From NCBI GenBank assembly GCA_905331475.1, contig CAJNYU010000917.1, positions 62,001 through 126,000 on the forward strand: 64,000 nt of DNA. Reading direction: 5' to 3'. Under the pieces are notes generated by a model that saw only the letters and a list, made by a program, of their open reading frames with translations, searched no databases and was not told the DNA's origin. The position numbers and the translations under genes are program-made. The stretch's first letter is position 1, and each line of letters starts with the position of its first letter. Source of the stretch: Rotaria socialis. Its lineage: Eukaryota; Rotifera; Eurotatoria; Philodinida; Philodinidae. Shown piece after piece: positions 63,304 to 64,000 of the stretch.

Positions 63304-63849
63304 TTAAAACATGCTCATAAAATAAAAAATAATCATAAACAAAACAAACAGAAGTGGAAATGATATTCGCCGATATGATGAACCTAGGCTGTATAGAAAA
63401 TCGTTCGACTCTAAATAAAACTCGTTATTACACTGTTCACTGTTGCATCGTTTTATGGTTATTATATCGATATGAGAAGGAGGAGACGAAGACGTCGACG
63501 ATAATGATGAAGATGATAATGAGCCGACTTTGGATTCAAGTAGAATATTTCCTTCAATTGACATATCATCATATGGTGAACAATCTCGTATAGCTCGTAT
63601 TAATTTCATCGGAAGTACTTGACGTTTAGATTCGGATGATGATAATAACGAACGATTATATATAATAGCAAAATAACAAAATGTTCTACATGCTCGTACG
63701 GGTATTTGTTTAGTAAATTCTCCGCAGCCCGGTCCATCAATAAAATTGTCACATGTTAAACATTGAAAATCGTATGCATTGACTACTGATGAATAATCAA
63801 ATAACATTAAAAACAGACTGAACAGTAAATTTAAACAATATAAGTCCAT
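63304..63849 (-). CDS. Ly6/Quiver-like GPI-anchored protein
   Basis: An intronless frame of 181 residues. It has an N-terminal signal peptide (about residues 1-25, LLFSLFLMLFDYSSVVNA) followed by FQCLTCDNF, and a spacing of cysteines that fits a Ly6/uPAR three-finger domain. That domain ends in the typical C-x4-CN (CNSEQCN). At least eight cysteines lie in the domain. An extended Ser-rich loop sits between the sixth and seventh. The last 20 residues are hydrophobic (FPLLFVLFMIIFYFMSMF), as expected of a GPI-attachment signal. Insect relatives such as Quiver/Sleepless bind potassium channels or nicotinic receptors; no such partner can be named here. It lies downstream of SGPL1 on the opposite strand, possibly in its intron. 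Confidence 0.7.
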   Translation of the reverse strand: MDLYCLNLLFSLFLMLFDYSSVVNAYDFQCLTCDNFIDGPGCGEFTKQIPVRACRTFCYFAIIYNRSLLSSSESKRQVLPMKLIRAIRDCSPYDDMSIEGNILLESKVGSLSSSSLSSTSSSPPSHIDIITIKRCNSEQCNNEFYLESNDFLYSLGSSYRRISFPLLFVLFMIIFYFMSMF

Positions 63850-64000
63850 TCCATCGAATATCTAAAATAGAGATAATAGATCAATTGGCCTTGAACAAAA
63901 CATCTAAAACATTTTTTTAGTTTACATCGCTTCCTTTTATCTCTATCTTATATATATATTTGTAAATTTATTCACAAAGCATCACACATACACACATATC
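63850..64000. other. Window end, upstream of Ly6-like gene
   Basis: Short AT-rich flank that should carry the promoter of the Ly6-like gene. No feature identified. Confidence 0.4.

Noticed and set aside
1..64000. rRNA, tRNA, CRISPR arrays, prokaryotic operons
   Set aside because: None was recognisable by eye; a tRNAscan-SE and Infernal run would be needed to exclude small RNA genes.

Overview
The window looks like a piece of an invertebrate nuclear genome. It is AT-rich, and its genes are split by many short GT-AG introns, mostly about 45-75 bases, with some of 200-1000. Gene families include FAM91A, TRAF7, PATL1, NAT10, FMO, SGPL1, a 5-HT2-type receptor and a neurexin-like protein, which points to a metazoan. 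Compact introns, many Asn/Ser/Gln-rich stretches and small palindromic transposons fit a bdelloid rotifer (Adineta/Rotaria type). That placement is inference, not proof. No rRNA, tRNA, CRISPR or prokaryotic features were seen.

Layout. 1-11 kb: a small four-helix membrane protein (-), FAM91A1 (+, 9 exons), TRAF7 (+, 14 exons) and a one-helix protein (+, 2 exons). 11.6-15.3 kb: an unrecognised 672-residue gene (-) that I rebuilt from 16 small in-phase exons; one of its introns holds a palindromic MITE. 18.8 kb: a single-exon, divergent eIF2-beta-like protein (+). 20.4-21 kb: a small membrane protein (-). 21.2-28 kb: a possible relic gene and two inverted-repeat elements. 26.7-30 kb: a 5-HT2-type serotonin receptor (-). 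31.5-39.8 kb: a 14-exon gene (-) that codes for a neurexin-like receptor with an intracellular WD40-like propeller. 39.8-46.8 kb: mostly gene-poor. 46.8-48.8 kb: flavin monooxygenase (-). 49.2-50.1 kb: a small coiled-coil protein (-). 50.3-54.9 kb: NAT10 (-, 11 exons). 55.8-58.7 kb: PATL1 (+). 59-61.1 kb: a C2HC zinc-finger protein (-). 61.8 kb to beyond the mapped exons: the 5' half of SGPL1 (+), followed by an opposite-strand Ly6-like gene.

The genes do not form one pathway. Several (FAM91A, TRAF7, NAT10, PATL1, SGPL1, FMO) are conserved housekeeping genes whose reconstructed lengths are close to the animal norm, so the locus looks functional rather than decayed. The most notable items are the neurexin-WD40 fusion, the eIF2-beta-like paralogue without lysine boxes, the 16-exon unknown gene, and three independent palindromic or TIR elements, two of which have recognisable target-site duplications. 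Exon limits were derived by hand from splice signals and reading-frame continuity. Reported spans run from start codon to stop codon and include introns.
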